From contig CAZUXW010000041.1 of the NCBI GenBank assembly GCA_964624625.1, forward strand, positions 1-26,534: DNA of 26,534 nt. The letters run 5' to 3'. Below the pieces are notes generated by a model. That model searched no databases and had not been told where the DNA came from. It was given only the letters and a program-made list of their open reading frames with translations. Positions 1 to 6,947 of the stretch are shown here, piece by piece (the first letter of the stretch is position 1; every line of letters begins with the position of its first letter). Origin of the DNA: PALSA-1180 sp964624625 (GTDB lineage Bacteria > Oederibacteriota > Muellerivitia > Muellerivitales > Muellerivitaceae). Position numbers and translations under genes: made by a program.

Positions 1-154
1 CGCCCATGATGGGCACGCTCTGCCAGTTGTAGGCCTGGGCCTCGGCGGAATTGCGAAGGCCGATAAGGAAAAGCGCGGCGGCAAAAAAAGTCCTGAAAGC
101 CCTTCCAGAAATGGGCCAAAAAATAAAATCGTTTTTAATTTTATTCAACCACAT
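1..154 (-). CDS. Secreted protein, N-terminal part only (possible GH74-like glycosidase)
   Basis: An open frame runs from an ATG at 154 off the left edge (51 residues seen). A GAGGGA ribosome binding site lies about five bases upstream. The product begins with a long N-region, then a hydrophobic core (FFAAALFLIGL, residues 23-33) and an AEAQA cleavage region near residues 37-41, so it is probably exported by Sec. The first mature residues, AYNWQSVPIMG, resemble the start of GH74 xyloglucanase-type beta-propeller proteins, where a Y-x-W-x-x-V...GG motif opens the first blade. That family call rests on about ten residues and is weak. The gene lies 98 bases downstream of the AraC-family regulator gene in the same direction, so the regulator could control it. 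Confidence 0.6.
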   Translation of the reverse strand, partial: MWLNKIKNDFIFWPISGRAFRTFFAAALFLIGLRNSAEAQAYNWQSVPIMG

Positions 155-252
155 AAATCCCTCAGAGGTGTCAGCCAGGGGGCTGGATTTCCCTGAAAGG
201 ATACCCCAAGGTGGGAGAGGTTTATTTATAAAAAACAAACTATCTATTTATA

Positions 253-2073
253 CTATTTTATTCGATCCCGGTAGGCGCCAGGCGTGAGTCCAGTAGCCCG
301 TTTGAACGATTGAACGAAATAACTCGCCGAGTTGAATCCACTCTCCTGGGCCACTCGTTCAAGCGAAAGGGGGCTGGCCCGCAGTAGCCGCTTGGCTTCC
401 TTCATCCGCAGGCCCTGCAAATACTTCGAGAAACCCTGCCCGGTCGTCCGGCGGAATCCCTTCAGGAACGCAGGTTCGGAAAGGTCCATCCTCGCCGCCA
501 AATCCTTGAGCCGAATCGTCCCATTGAAATGCCGGTCCACATATTGTTTCACCTCTTCCATCCTGAAGAGGCGCCTGCCCTCAACGGGACTATCCCCGGT
601 TTTCCCGATTCGGTCCATCCAATCCCGGAAGGCCGAGAGCATGTCCTGCAGGGTGGAAGCCTGGAGCAGGCGTTCTTCCCCCTGGCTGGCCAAACCCTCG
701 GTCTGCGACTGGTCCAGCGCGCCCTCGCCCAGGAAATCGGTCAGCATAAAACCCGCCTCCAGAAGATGGGCACGGACCGTCTCGTGGCGGTCGTGGGAAT
801 AGAGGAGGGTTTGGCGGATGAATTCCGCCCTAGCCGCCTCGCGGTCCTTTTGGGACCCGCTTCGGTAAGCCTTTCGCAACCAGGCGAGCGCCGGGCGGAG
901 ACCCCGGCCCCTTCCCTGCGGACTCTTCTCGGCCGTGTCCTCATAAAAGACGGAGGAGCGCCCGGTCGAGGCCGCGAGATTCATCGCCTGCACGGCTTGC
1001 AGGCGGGATTCCACCAATTTGACCCCTGGCGCCAGGGTGGATCCGATCCCGGCCACCAGTTTCAAACCGGTCCTCTTCTCCATCCGGCGGCGGATGGCCT
1101 CCATGCGGTCCCGGATCTCCAGTTTGGCCTGGACCATCCCCTTCTGGGGCGAGGCCGAGGTCACGAACAAGGCTCCGTAATCCTCCAGCCGTCCCGCCAC
1201 GGTGTCGGGGAACTCGCGGGCCACTTGAAGGGCTTCCCACTGAAGCCGGGCGGCGCCCACCATCGACCCCAAGGTGGACCAGCGTTCCAGGGCCGGGGCC
1301 GGCTGGGTGACGGCTAGGACCGTCGTGGGGTAGCGGGTAATCCCCAACTCTTCCCTCTCCCACCAATTGGGAGGGCCGTCCAGGGTCACTCTCGGGTGGA
1401 ACTGGTTCAAGCCCAGCATGAAATCCATCCAGACGGCGTGGGGCAAGCCGCGGGAAATCGGCCCCTTGCGCAGAGCCTCCAGCCTTTCCGCCAGGCCCTG
1501 GTCCGCTTGGCCGCAAAGGTATTGGGCGAGCATCTCCATCACTTCCTTGAAACTATCCAGCACAGGCGGGGTCAAGACGACCGTATCCAGCGCCATCCTG
1601 GCGTAGCCCAGGAATTCCGGGTTGGGGGTGTCCGGGCGCCGACCGGAAAGGTCGGCCCATTGGCGGCCAATCTCGGCTTCCGTGAAGGGACTCCGGACGA
1701 AGGATCCGGCGGCCAGAAAACCGCGAAAGGCGCCTCCAAGGACCACCGGCGTGAAGATGTCGCAAAAGCCCCGGTGCTTCGTGACGAAGGTCTTCTTCTC
1801 CCGGCGCAGCCGGTCCAAGTTCATTTCGTTGTAGCGGAAGCGGTCCCGGTTCTTTCCGAAAAGGGATTCATAGTGGGTGGGATTATGAAGGCTGTTGCGG
1901 CTGTAAAAGAGGGGCAGCCAATTGGAGGGATTTTCGGCGGACACGAAAAAACAATTCAGGTTCAAGTAGGTGGCGAAGAGGTTGTGGATGCGCACATAGA
2001 CCGTAAGCCGAAGGCCCAGGTCGCCCCCCAGCGGAGCCAGGAGCCGTTTCGAGTGCCGGCCGGCGGGGCTCAC
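253..2073 (-). CDS. AraC-family transcriptional regulator with PocR-like sensor and GGDEF-derived middle domain
   Basis: This 606-residue protein has a clear C-terminal AraC/XylS DNA-binding domain (about 505-604). Both helix-turn-helix units are visible: IRLKDLAARMDLSEPAFLKG, then LERVAQESGFNSASYFVQSF followed by TGLTPGAYR. Residues about 20-190 look like a PocR-type ligand-binding domain (HRGFCDIFTPV at 100-110, then a GG..RGFLAAGSF strand). Residues about 245-380 resemble the degenerate GGDEF-derived domain of YesN-type regulators (AGIGSTL at 341-347). It is much longer than a standard 300-residue AraC protein. The start is a GTG with an AAGGGG ribosome binding site about five bases upstream. 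It probably responds to a small molecule and controls transport or catabolic genes. The nearest candidate target is the secreted protein gene just downstream. Confidence 0.85.
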   Translation of the reverse strand: MSPAGRHSKRLLAPLGGDLGLRLTVYVRIHNLFATYLNLNCFFVSAENPSNWLPLFYSRNSLHNPTHYESLFGKNRDRFRYNEMNLDRLRREKKTFVTKHRGFCDIFTPVVLGGAFRGFLAAGSFVRSPFTEAEIGRQWADLSGRRPDTPNPEFLGYARMALDTVVLTPPVLDSFKEVMEMLAQYLCGQADQGLAERLEALRKGPISRGLPHAVWMDFMLGLNQFHPRVTLDGPPNWWEREELGITRYPTTVLAVTQPAPALERWSTLGSMVGAARLQWEALQVAREFPDTVAGRLEDYGALFVTSASPQKGMVQAKLEIRDRMEAIRRRMEKRTGLKLVAGIGSTLAPGVKLVESRLQAVQAMNLAASTGRSSVFYEDTAEKSPQGRGRGLRPALAWLRKAYRSGSQKDREAARAEFIRQTLLYSHDRHETVRAHLLEAGFMLTDFLGEGALDQSQTEGLASQGEERLLQASTLQDMLSAFRDWMDRIGKTGDSPVEGRRLFRMEEVKQYVDRHFNGTIRLKDLAARMDLSEPAFLKGFRRTTGQGFSKYLQGLRMKEAKRLLRASPLSLERVAQESGFNSASYFVQSFKRATGLTPGAYRDRIK

Positions 2074-2281
2074 AAGGCCCCCCTTTTGATGGATTGTGGA
2101 TTCATTGGGTTCAGAGGCTCGTCCTTGATTCAGGTAACCCTACAAAAGAAACAGGAGCATCGCGACAATACTTTACCACATCATTTTCGGGGGAGGCGTC
2201 CTCCTGACGGATCCAATTTGGAGTAAACAATGAAAAAAGGAGGTGCCTTAAACCTTTTTAAAAATCACGTGGTTCAAAAAG

Positions 2282-2303
2282 CCATGAGCTTAGGGTTTCA
2301 TGG
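2282..2303 (-). terminator. Probable terminator of the GGDEF-EAL gene
   Basis: CCATGA (2282-2287) pairs with TCATGG (2298-2303). On the minus strand the hairpin is followed by CTTTTT. It lies about 125 bases past the GGDEF-EAL stop codon. The plus strand also has a short T run (TTTTT) after the hairpin, so it may act in both directions. Confidence 0.5.
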
Positions 2304-2357
2304 TTTTTGATGGTGGAGGCCGAGTAGGCGGCTGGTTAGGTGTTGAGGAAAGCCGCC
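2282..2357 (-). repeat. Two-hairpin intergenic element, copy 1
   Basis: On the minus strand the element has an outer hairpin (GGCGGCT 2327-2333 with AGCCGCC 2351-2357), a CCTAC-TCGGC linker, and then the CCATGAAACCC terminator hairpin. Copy 2 at 5525-5599 has the same order, nearly the same length (76 and 75 bases) and a similar linker (CCTACCTCGGC). Two copies after unrelated genes suggest a dispersed terminator-bearing repeat. Confidence 0.4.
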
Positions 2358-2428
2358 CTAAGGTAGATGCGGGAAGGGACAAAGGTTCCCGAGGTGTTTA
2401 TATAGTAACAATCGGCTGAATCGGACCT

Positions 2429-4531
2429 TTATGCCCTGTCCTGATGGCGCAGGAGGTTCTCGACCTGCTCGACCGCGAGGGGCTTGTGGAAAAAATAACC
2501 CTGTCCGGTGGTGCACTGGTGGCTTTTCAGGAAACCCAGTTGTTGTACCGTTTCCACTCCTTCCGCGACAACATCCAGCCCCATGTTTTGGGCCAGACGG
2601 ATGATAGCGCCCACGATGGCATCGTCCCTGGCCCCAAGGCCGATTCCGTCAACGAAGGACTTGTCGATCTTTAGACAGTTCATGGGGAACTGCTTCAGGT
2701 ACCCCAACGAGGAATAAGCAACCCCGAAATCATCCAGGGTGATCCGCAATTTGAAAATCTCATTCATTTCCCGGAGCGCCGACAAAGTATAGGCAGGGTC
2801 CCTCATGGCGGTTCCCTCGGTGATCTCCAGTTCCAGGTATTTGGGTTCCAGGCCCGTTTCCCGCAGGATTTTGTCGATCTGGAATGGCAAGGTGTGCTTG
2901 AAAAACTGGACCCCTGAGATGTTCACCGCAACCCGGACCGGGGGAAGCCCCATGTCCTGCCAGGCCTTGTTCTGGGTGCAGGCCTTTCTCAATATCCATT
3001 GGCCCAAGGGGATGATCAGACCGCTCTCCTCGGTCAGGGGTATGAATTCCGAGGGAGAAAGGGGCCCGCGCTCCGGATGGTTCCACCGCAAAAGGGCCTC
3101 AAGCCCCACCACTTTCCCAGATTCCATGTCGACTTGGGGCTGGTAAAGCAGGTAGAAATCCTCGTGATCGAAAGCGCGGTAAAGGCTGCTTTGTAAGTCC
3201 AGTTTCTCCATCCCGCCCCGGTCCATGACGTCCTGGTAAAAGGAAAAGTCGTTCCTCCCATTTTCCTTGGCCTTGTACATGGCCACATCCGCCTGTTGGA
3301 TGAGTTTTTCGGGGGTGGTGGCGTCATCGGGATAAATCGAGATGCCGATGCTCGCCGTTACGTGCAATTCATGCTCATTGATGTTGATGGGTTCTTCCAG
3401 GACTTCATGGATCTTCCGGGCCACGGCCGTAAGTTCCTCCAATTTCTCGTGGTCCCGGAGGATCACGGTGAACTCGTCCCCACCCAGGCGGGCCACCGTA
3501 TCGCCTAGACGAACCGCGTGGCTCAAACGCCGGGAAACGACCTTCAATAGCTGGTCGCCAATCGGGTGGCCGAGGGTGTCGTTGATGACCTTGAAACGGT
3601 CCAGGTCGATGAAAAAAATCGCCACCTTGGTGCCTGTGAAGCGCGCCTTTTTCAGGGCCCCGTTCAGGTCCTCGAAAAAAAGATAACGGTTGGGCAGGTC
3701 GGTCAGGGAATCCCAATAGGCTTGGTGCCGCAGGCTTTCCTCGGCTTTGCGGCTTTCAGTAATATCCTTGATCCCCATGAGGAAAGCCGGCTCCTTGTTG
3801 AAAACAAAGGATTGGACCTTATTTTCCAGGAACACATCCGAACCGTCTTTCTTTTTAGCTGCGACGACCATCGGTATCCCGGCCTCGGGGCCGGCCGGGG
3901 TTTGGAAGCAGCCCTGGTATTCCATCTTCAGGAAGGAGGAAACGGGCTTCCCTTTCGTTTCCCCCGGGCCGTAACCCAGGATCCGGTCAAAGGCGGGATT
4001 GGCGGTGAGAAGGATCCCCTTTTGGATAACCGCAACCCCATCCAGCGCTATTCCCATCAGGGAATCGAAATGCCGGATTGAGTCGGTTTCGGGATCTACA
4101 CAATGGCTTTGATAACGCTGGCGTTCGATGGCGGACCGGACGGCCCAATAAATTTTTTCGGGGGTCATTTGCCCCTTGAGCAGGCATTCCTGGACTCCAT
4201 TTCCCATGAGATGCAGGAGGGCCTCCGACTGGAATACGTCCGAGAGGACGATGATCGGGACGCGGGGGCAGGCCTCGTTGATTTGGCTTAAGGCTCCCAG
4301 GTCCCCCTCATCTGTTCCCCTTGATTCCAACAGGACCAAGTCGACCCCTCCTTCCTTGAGCCTGGCACCTGCCTCGCCAGGGCCAGGGACGGTAATGAGG
4401 CGGAAAGGGAGGGCTCCTTCGCCGTTAACGGAAAGCCCTTCCCGGGGTCTTTTCAATAGCGTGGATTCCAGCCATCGGGAATCCCCCGGATTTTTTTCAA
4501 CCTCAAGGATGGTAACTCCGGTTATCTCCAT
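2429..4531 (-). CDS. Receiver-like/PAS/GGDEF/EAL cyclic-di-GMP signalling protein
   Basis: The 700-residue protein has four domains. A receiver-like domain (about 5-135) keeps S97 and K119, but the usual phosphoacceptor Asp is Glu (E69 in DLVLLES) and one acidic-pocket residue is Lys (K13). A PAS domain covers about 155-258. A GGDEF domain (about 272-430) has an intact GGDEF at 350-354 and a matching inhibitory RxxD site (RLGD, 341-344), so cyclase activity is plausible. An EAL domain (about 440-695) keeps E478, N537, E569, D600/D601, K621, E657 and Q677, the residues expected for c-di-GMP hydrolysis. Its loop-6 motif reads DDFGVAYSS instead of the common DDFGTGYSS. The start ATG has an AAGGGGG site. 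The gene follows the STAS gene by 30 bases, so the two are probably co-transcribed. No membrane segment is seen, so it should act in the cytoplasm. Confidence 0.93.
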   Translation of the reverse strand: MEITGVTILEVEKNPGDSRWLESTLLKRPREGLSVNGEGALPFRLITVPGPGEAGARLKEGGVDLVLLESRGTDEGDLGALSQINEACPRVPIIVLSDVFQSEALLHLMGNGVQECLLKGQMTPEKIYWAVRSAIERQRYQSHCVDPETDSIRHFDSLMGIALDGVAVIQKGILLTANPAFDRILGYGPGETKGKPVSSFLKMEYQGCFQTPAGPEAGIPMVVAAKKKDGSDVFLENKVQSFVFNKEPAFLMGIKDITESRKAEESLRHQAYWDSLTDLPNRYLFFEDLNGALKKARFTGTKVAIFFIDLDRFKVINDTLGHPIGDQLLKVVSRRLSHAVRLGDTVARLGGDEFTVILRDHEKLEELTAVARKIHEVLEEPININEHELHVTASIGISIYPDDATTPEKLIQQADVAMYKAKENGRNDFSFYQDVMDRGGMEKLDLQSSLYRAFDHEDFYLLYQPQVDMESGKVVGLEALLRWNHPERGPLSPSEFIPLTEESGLIIPLGQWILRKACTQNKAWQDMGLPPVRVAVNISGVQFFKHTLPFQIDKILRETGLEPKYLELEITEGTAMRDPAYTLSALREMNEIFKLRITLDDFGVAYSSLGYLKQFPMNCLKIDKSFVDGIGLGARDDAIVGAIIRLAQNMGLDVVAEGVETVQQLGFLKSHQCTTGQGYFFHKPLAVEQVENLLRHQDRA

Positions 4532-4561
4532 GGCCGCCCCCTTGGGAAATTTTCCCCCGTC

Positions 4562-4954
4562 TCAAAGTTTGGATTTGGTGTTCTTCCCTGCCGCCGGAAT
4601 ATTAAAGCCGCGCTTAAAGGCGGACCCGACGTCCGGAAAACATTTAAAAATGGAATCGAATTCCATCTTTCGGAAAGCCTCCGAAACACCCGGTTTCATT
4701 CCAGCCAGCACCAAATCCCCTCCCCGATGCCTTAAACCGTTGATTTCGTTCAACAAAACGACCCAACCAGCGGCGCAAACGTAATGGACGTCCCTCAAGC
4801 CAATCACCAGCCTTACCTCATTTTCCAACAGGACCGAATGCAACCTTTTCTCGAAATTCCGCGCGACGGTGGCGTTGAGGGACCCTTTTACGGATAAAAG
4901 AATGATGTCCTTAAGGGGCGAGCCCTTGAAAGTGTCGGGACAGGGGGTTTTCAT
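4562..4954 (-). CDS. STAS-domain protein (anti-sigma factor antagonist-like)
   Basis: This 130-residue protein is a single STAS domain, the fold of SpoIIAA/RsbV-type anti-sigma antagonists: LSVKGSLNATVARNFE (20-35), then VRLVIGLRDVHYVCAAGWVV (47-66). In SpoIIAA the phosphorylated Ser lies in a D-S-S-G context. Here the equivalent stretch is C60-A61-A62-G63, so no hydroxyl is available for a partner kinase. It may therefore be constitutively active or have a purely structural role. I prefer the ATG at 4954, which has AAGGAAGG about eight bases upstream, over a TTG eight codons earlier. It is immediately upstream of the c-di-GMP protein gene, which suggests one signalling pathway. Confidence 0.88.
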   Translation of the reverse strand: MKTPCPDTFKGSPLKDIILLSVKGSLNATVARNFEKRLHSVLLENEVRLVIGLRDVHYVCAAGWVVLLNEINGLRHRGGDLVLAGMKPGVSEAFRKMEFDSIFKCFPDVGSAFKRGFNIPAAGKNTKSKL

Positions 4955-5524
4955 GATGGCTTCCTTCCTTAACTTCAATCAATCCTGGTTATTGATTAAA
5001 AGCATGGACCATGCCCAAAATCCCTGGGAGCCTTGGGAACCGAAACCGCCTGAAAATGAAGGAAAATTTTCATCCAAAGACCCCCGAGGAATTTTCGAAC
5101 CATTTCAGGCCATGTCGATTACGATCAAAATGGGACCCATTTGCTCAATTTGATTGATCCCCAACAGCGCCATTTGCTTGGAACCTGGCAAAAATCGGGT
5201 TTTGGACGTTGGAAGGGCAAAAAAGGAACCGCTTCAGGAAGACGTTAAGGGAAACGAAAAAAGGAAGGATAAACAATGGCAGCCCTGCCAGGATCAGGAA
5301 GCCAAAAAACCACCACAACTTTCAAACGGAGAAACGGTTCGAAAACCCGCCCCACCCCCTCAACCTTATTTCAAGATCAAAACCTTCCCTAGGGACGAAC
5401 CGGCCTATCCGTCGGTGGTGGTCCCACAACGACCGCCAAATTTCCCGGACGAATCGGATCGGACCATGGTTCAACCTCGGGAACTAAAGCGAGGTACTGA
5501 AAATAGTAAAAAGCACGAAAAAAA

Positions 5525-5551
5525 GGCCATGAAACTTTTGGGTTCATGGCC
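5525..5551 (-). terminator. Strong Rho-independent terminator
   Basis: GGCCATGAA (5525-5533) pairs perfectly with TTCATGGCC (5543-5551). On the minus strand the hairpin is followed by a run of eight T. It lies about 260 bases downstream of the membrane protein stop at 5808 and is the nearest terminator for that transcript. Confidence 0.75.
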
Positions 5552-5599
5552 TTTCGCCGAGGTAGGGGCGCCCGAGTCCAATCCCAGTCACCGCCTCGG
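5525..5599 (-). repeat. Two-hairpin intergenic element, copy 2
   Basis: An outer hairpin (CCGAGG 5557-5562 with CCTCGG 5594-5599) precedes the terminator hairpin on the minus strand. The linker CCTACCTCGGC and the CCATGAA arms match copy 1 at 2282-2357 in the same order. Confidence 0.4.
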
Positions 5600-5807
5600 A
5601 CAACCGGAATCGAAGTCTGACGGAAAAAGAACCTACCCCGGGAATTCATGGCCCTGCCTCGCCTTCAATGGGAGGGTAATCACCGTGAACACCGACGGTT
5701 TCAAGGGCGCGATCATAACCAATCCCGGGATCCACTCACGTCGAATAGGCCGGTACCGCCGAAAAAAAGAAAGGCCTCCTGGCGAAGACGCCCTATGACG
5801 ACTAGCG

Positions 5808-6776
5808 TTATTTCTTCGACCCATCCCTTAAAAAATATTTCCGAACGAACCCCAAATAGGCCAGATAAGGGAGCATCATGAGCCAGCCCCCATTCGACAT
5901 GGATTTAAACATGTCCAGCATGCCCGTTTTCTTAATTTGATCGATTTGCGCTTGGGGAACCTTCATTTGTTCATACAGGCTCAAGGGGTCCATGATTTTG
6001 AAAATAAAAAAGGTGGCGACGCAGCCGAAGACCACCAGGAAGAGGGCGGCCCACCAGGCTTTCATGTCCAATTGATAAAAACCGATCGCGATATAGGTCA
6101 GGGCCCCGAACATCAGCGCCAAGAAAAGGGCGATGGCCCAAACCGGAACTACCATGGCGAAAGAGGGAGAGTCGCTTCCGAGCATCATCAGGCCGAAAAT
6201 TCCCATGGCGATGGCGCCGAACACTGAAAAAAAACTGACCGCGAAAACCGGGGTGGGGCATGCGTCCATCCAGTTTTCTCGGGGATCATAATATTCCACC
6301 GCCGACAATACATACTTGCTTTGGTAAAAAAGGATGAAGATTCCGGGAAGGATGATGTAAAAAACACCCATCGCCACCATCATTCCGATTTTGATCCCCC
6401 GAATGGCCGCGGGGGTGATGTTCGGGGCCGAACTGAAGGCGGTATCCAAAAAGGAGCCCATAAAGAAAACAAGGAAGAGGATGGTAATCAACCCGGCGCC
6501 CAGCCCATACCAGGAGAGGATCAGCATGATCTTGCGCGCCCATCGTTTTGCCATGAATGTTCCCACGCCTAAAGCGATGACGAAGGAGGAGAAAGTGACT
6601 CCCATGAGGGCGATGGGCCACATCTGGGGCATGGGAAGCTGGGGATTGGGGGAAGGAAGCTTGGGAATCGCCAACATCGTCAGGGATATTAAAGAGTATA
6701 AAAGTCCCACAAAAATTTCACCGAGGCCGAAGACATAAAGACCGATTTTACCTGGTTTGTCTGAACTTTTTGCCAC
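5808..6776 (-). CDS. Polytopic membrane protein of unknown function
   Basis: I do not recognise a family. The 322-residue product has seven or eight hydrophobic segments, including IGLYVFGLGEIFVGLLYSL near the N-terminus, one that contains VIALGVGTFMA, and a last one with GGWLMMLPYLAYLGF just before a basic C-terminus (RKYFLRDGSKK). A loop DPRENWMDACPTP lies between segments four and five, and a polar stretch rich in Q, K and M precedes the last helix. I chose the GTG at 6776, which has AAAAGGGGA five bases upstream, over an ATG 17 codons earlier that has no site. It is probably an inner-membrane protein in its own transcript ending at the terminator at 5525-5551. No neighbour suggests a substrate. 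Confidence 0.75.
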   Translation of the reverse strand: MAKSSDKPGKIGLYVFGLGEIFVGLLYSLISLTMLAIPKLPSPNPQLPMPQMWPIALMGVTFSSFVIALGVGTFMAKRWARKIMLILSWYGLGAGLITILFLVFFMGSFLDTAFSSAPNITPAAIRGIKIGMMVAMGVFYIILPGIFILFYQSKYVLSAVEYYDPRENWMDACPTPVFAVSFFSVFGAIAMGIFGLMMLGSDSPSFAMVVPVWAIALFLALMFGALTYIAIGFYQLDMKAWWAALFLVVFGCVATFFIFKIMDPLSLYEQMKVPQAQIDQIKKTGMLDMFKSMSNGGWLMMLPYLAYLGFVRKYFLRDGSKK

Positions 6777-6947
6777 AGGTTCCCCTTTTAACGGATATAG
6801 CGGCTCAATACAGGTCAAGTATGTCATAAAAAATTAATCGTTGATAAAATCAGTTTTAAAACAAATTTTCTCGTTTAAGGAAACATTTTTTTACTTGTTC
6901 GGGGTCAACAAATTGGGTTTATGGCGCGGGACATGAAGTGGAACAAA

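Larger units (their letters stand above)
2074..2428. other. Intergenic region without a gene
   Basis: These 355 bases separate the GGDEF-EAL gene (ending at 2429) from the AraC-family gene. The part next to 2074 should hold the regulator's promoter, but I could not identify convincing -35/-10 boxes. The middle holds the two-hairpin element listed at 2282-2357. A 25-codon plus-strand frame starting at about 2230 runs into that hairpin and has no support. Confidence 0.6.
4955..5807. other. Long intergenic region without a convincing gene
   Basis: These 853 bases lie between the polytopic membrane protein gene and the STAS gene. A 214-codon plus-strand frame (5154-5798) has low-complexity composition, no ribosome binding site and reads straight through a strong minus-strand terminator, so I do not accept it. 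The region holds the two-hairpin element at 5525-5599 and, next to 4955, the presumed STAS promoter, which I cannot delimit. The 250 bases from 5808 to the terminator would be transcribed as a long 3' untranslated segment or could hide a small RNA. Confidence 0.5.

Noticed and set aside
529..2226. Long plus-strand frames opposite the AraC-family gene
   Set aside because: They are antisense to a clearly coding gene and show proline/arginine/glycine-rich translations typical of shadow frames.
5552..5600. tRNA-like look of the sequence next to copy 2 of the two-hairpin element
   Set aside because: The arm bases could suggest a T arm, but no TTCRA loop, anticodon arm or acceptor pair can be formed.
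5154..5798. A 214-codon plus-strand frame in the long intergenic region
   Set aside because: Low-complexity composition, no ribosome binding site, no recognisable motif, and it reads through a strong minus-strand terminator at 5525-5551.
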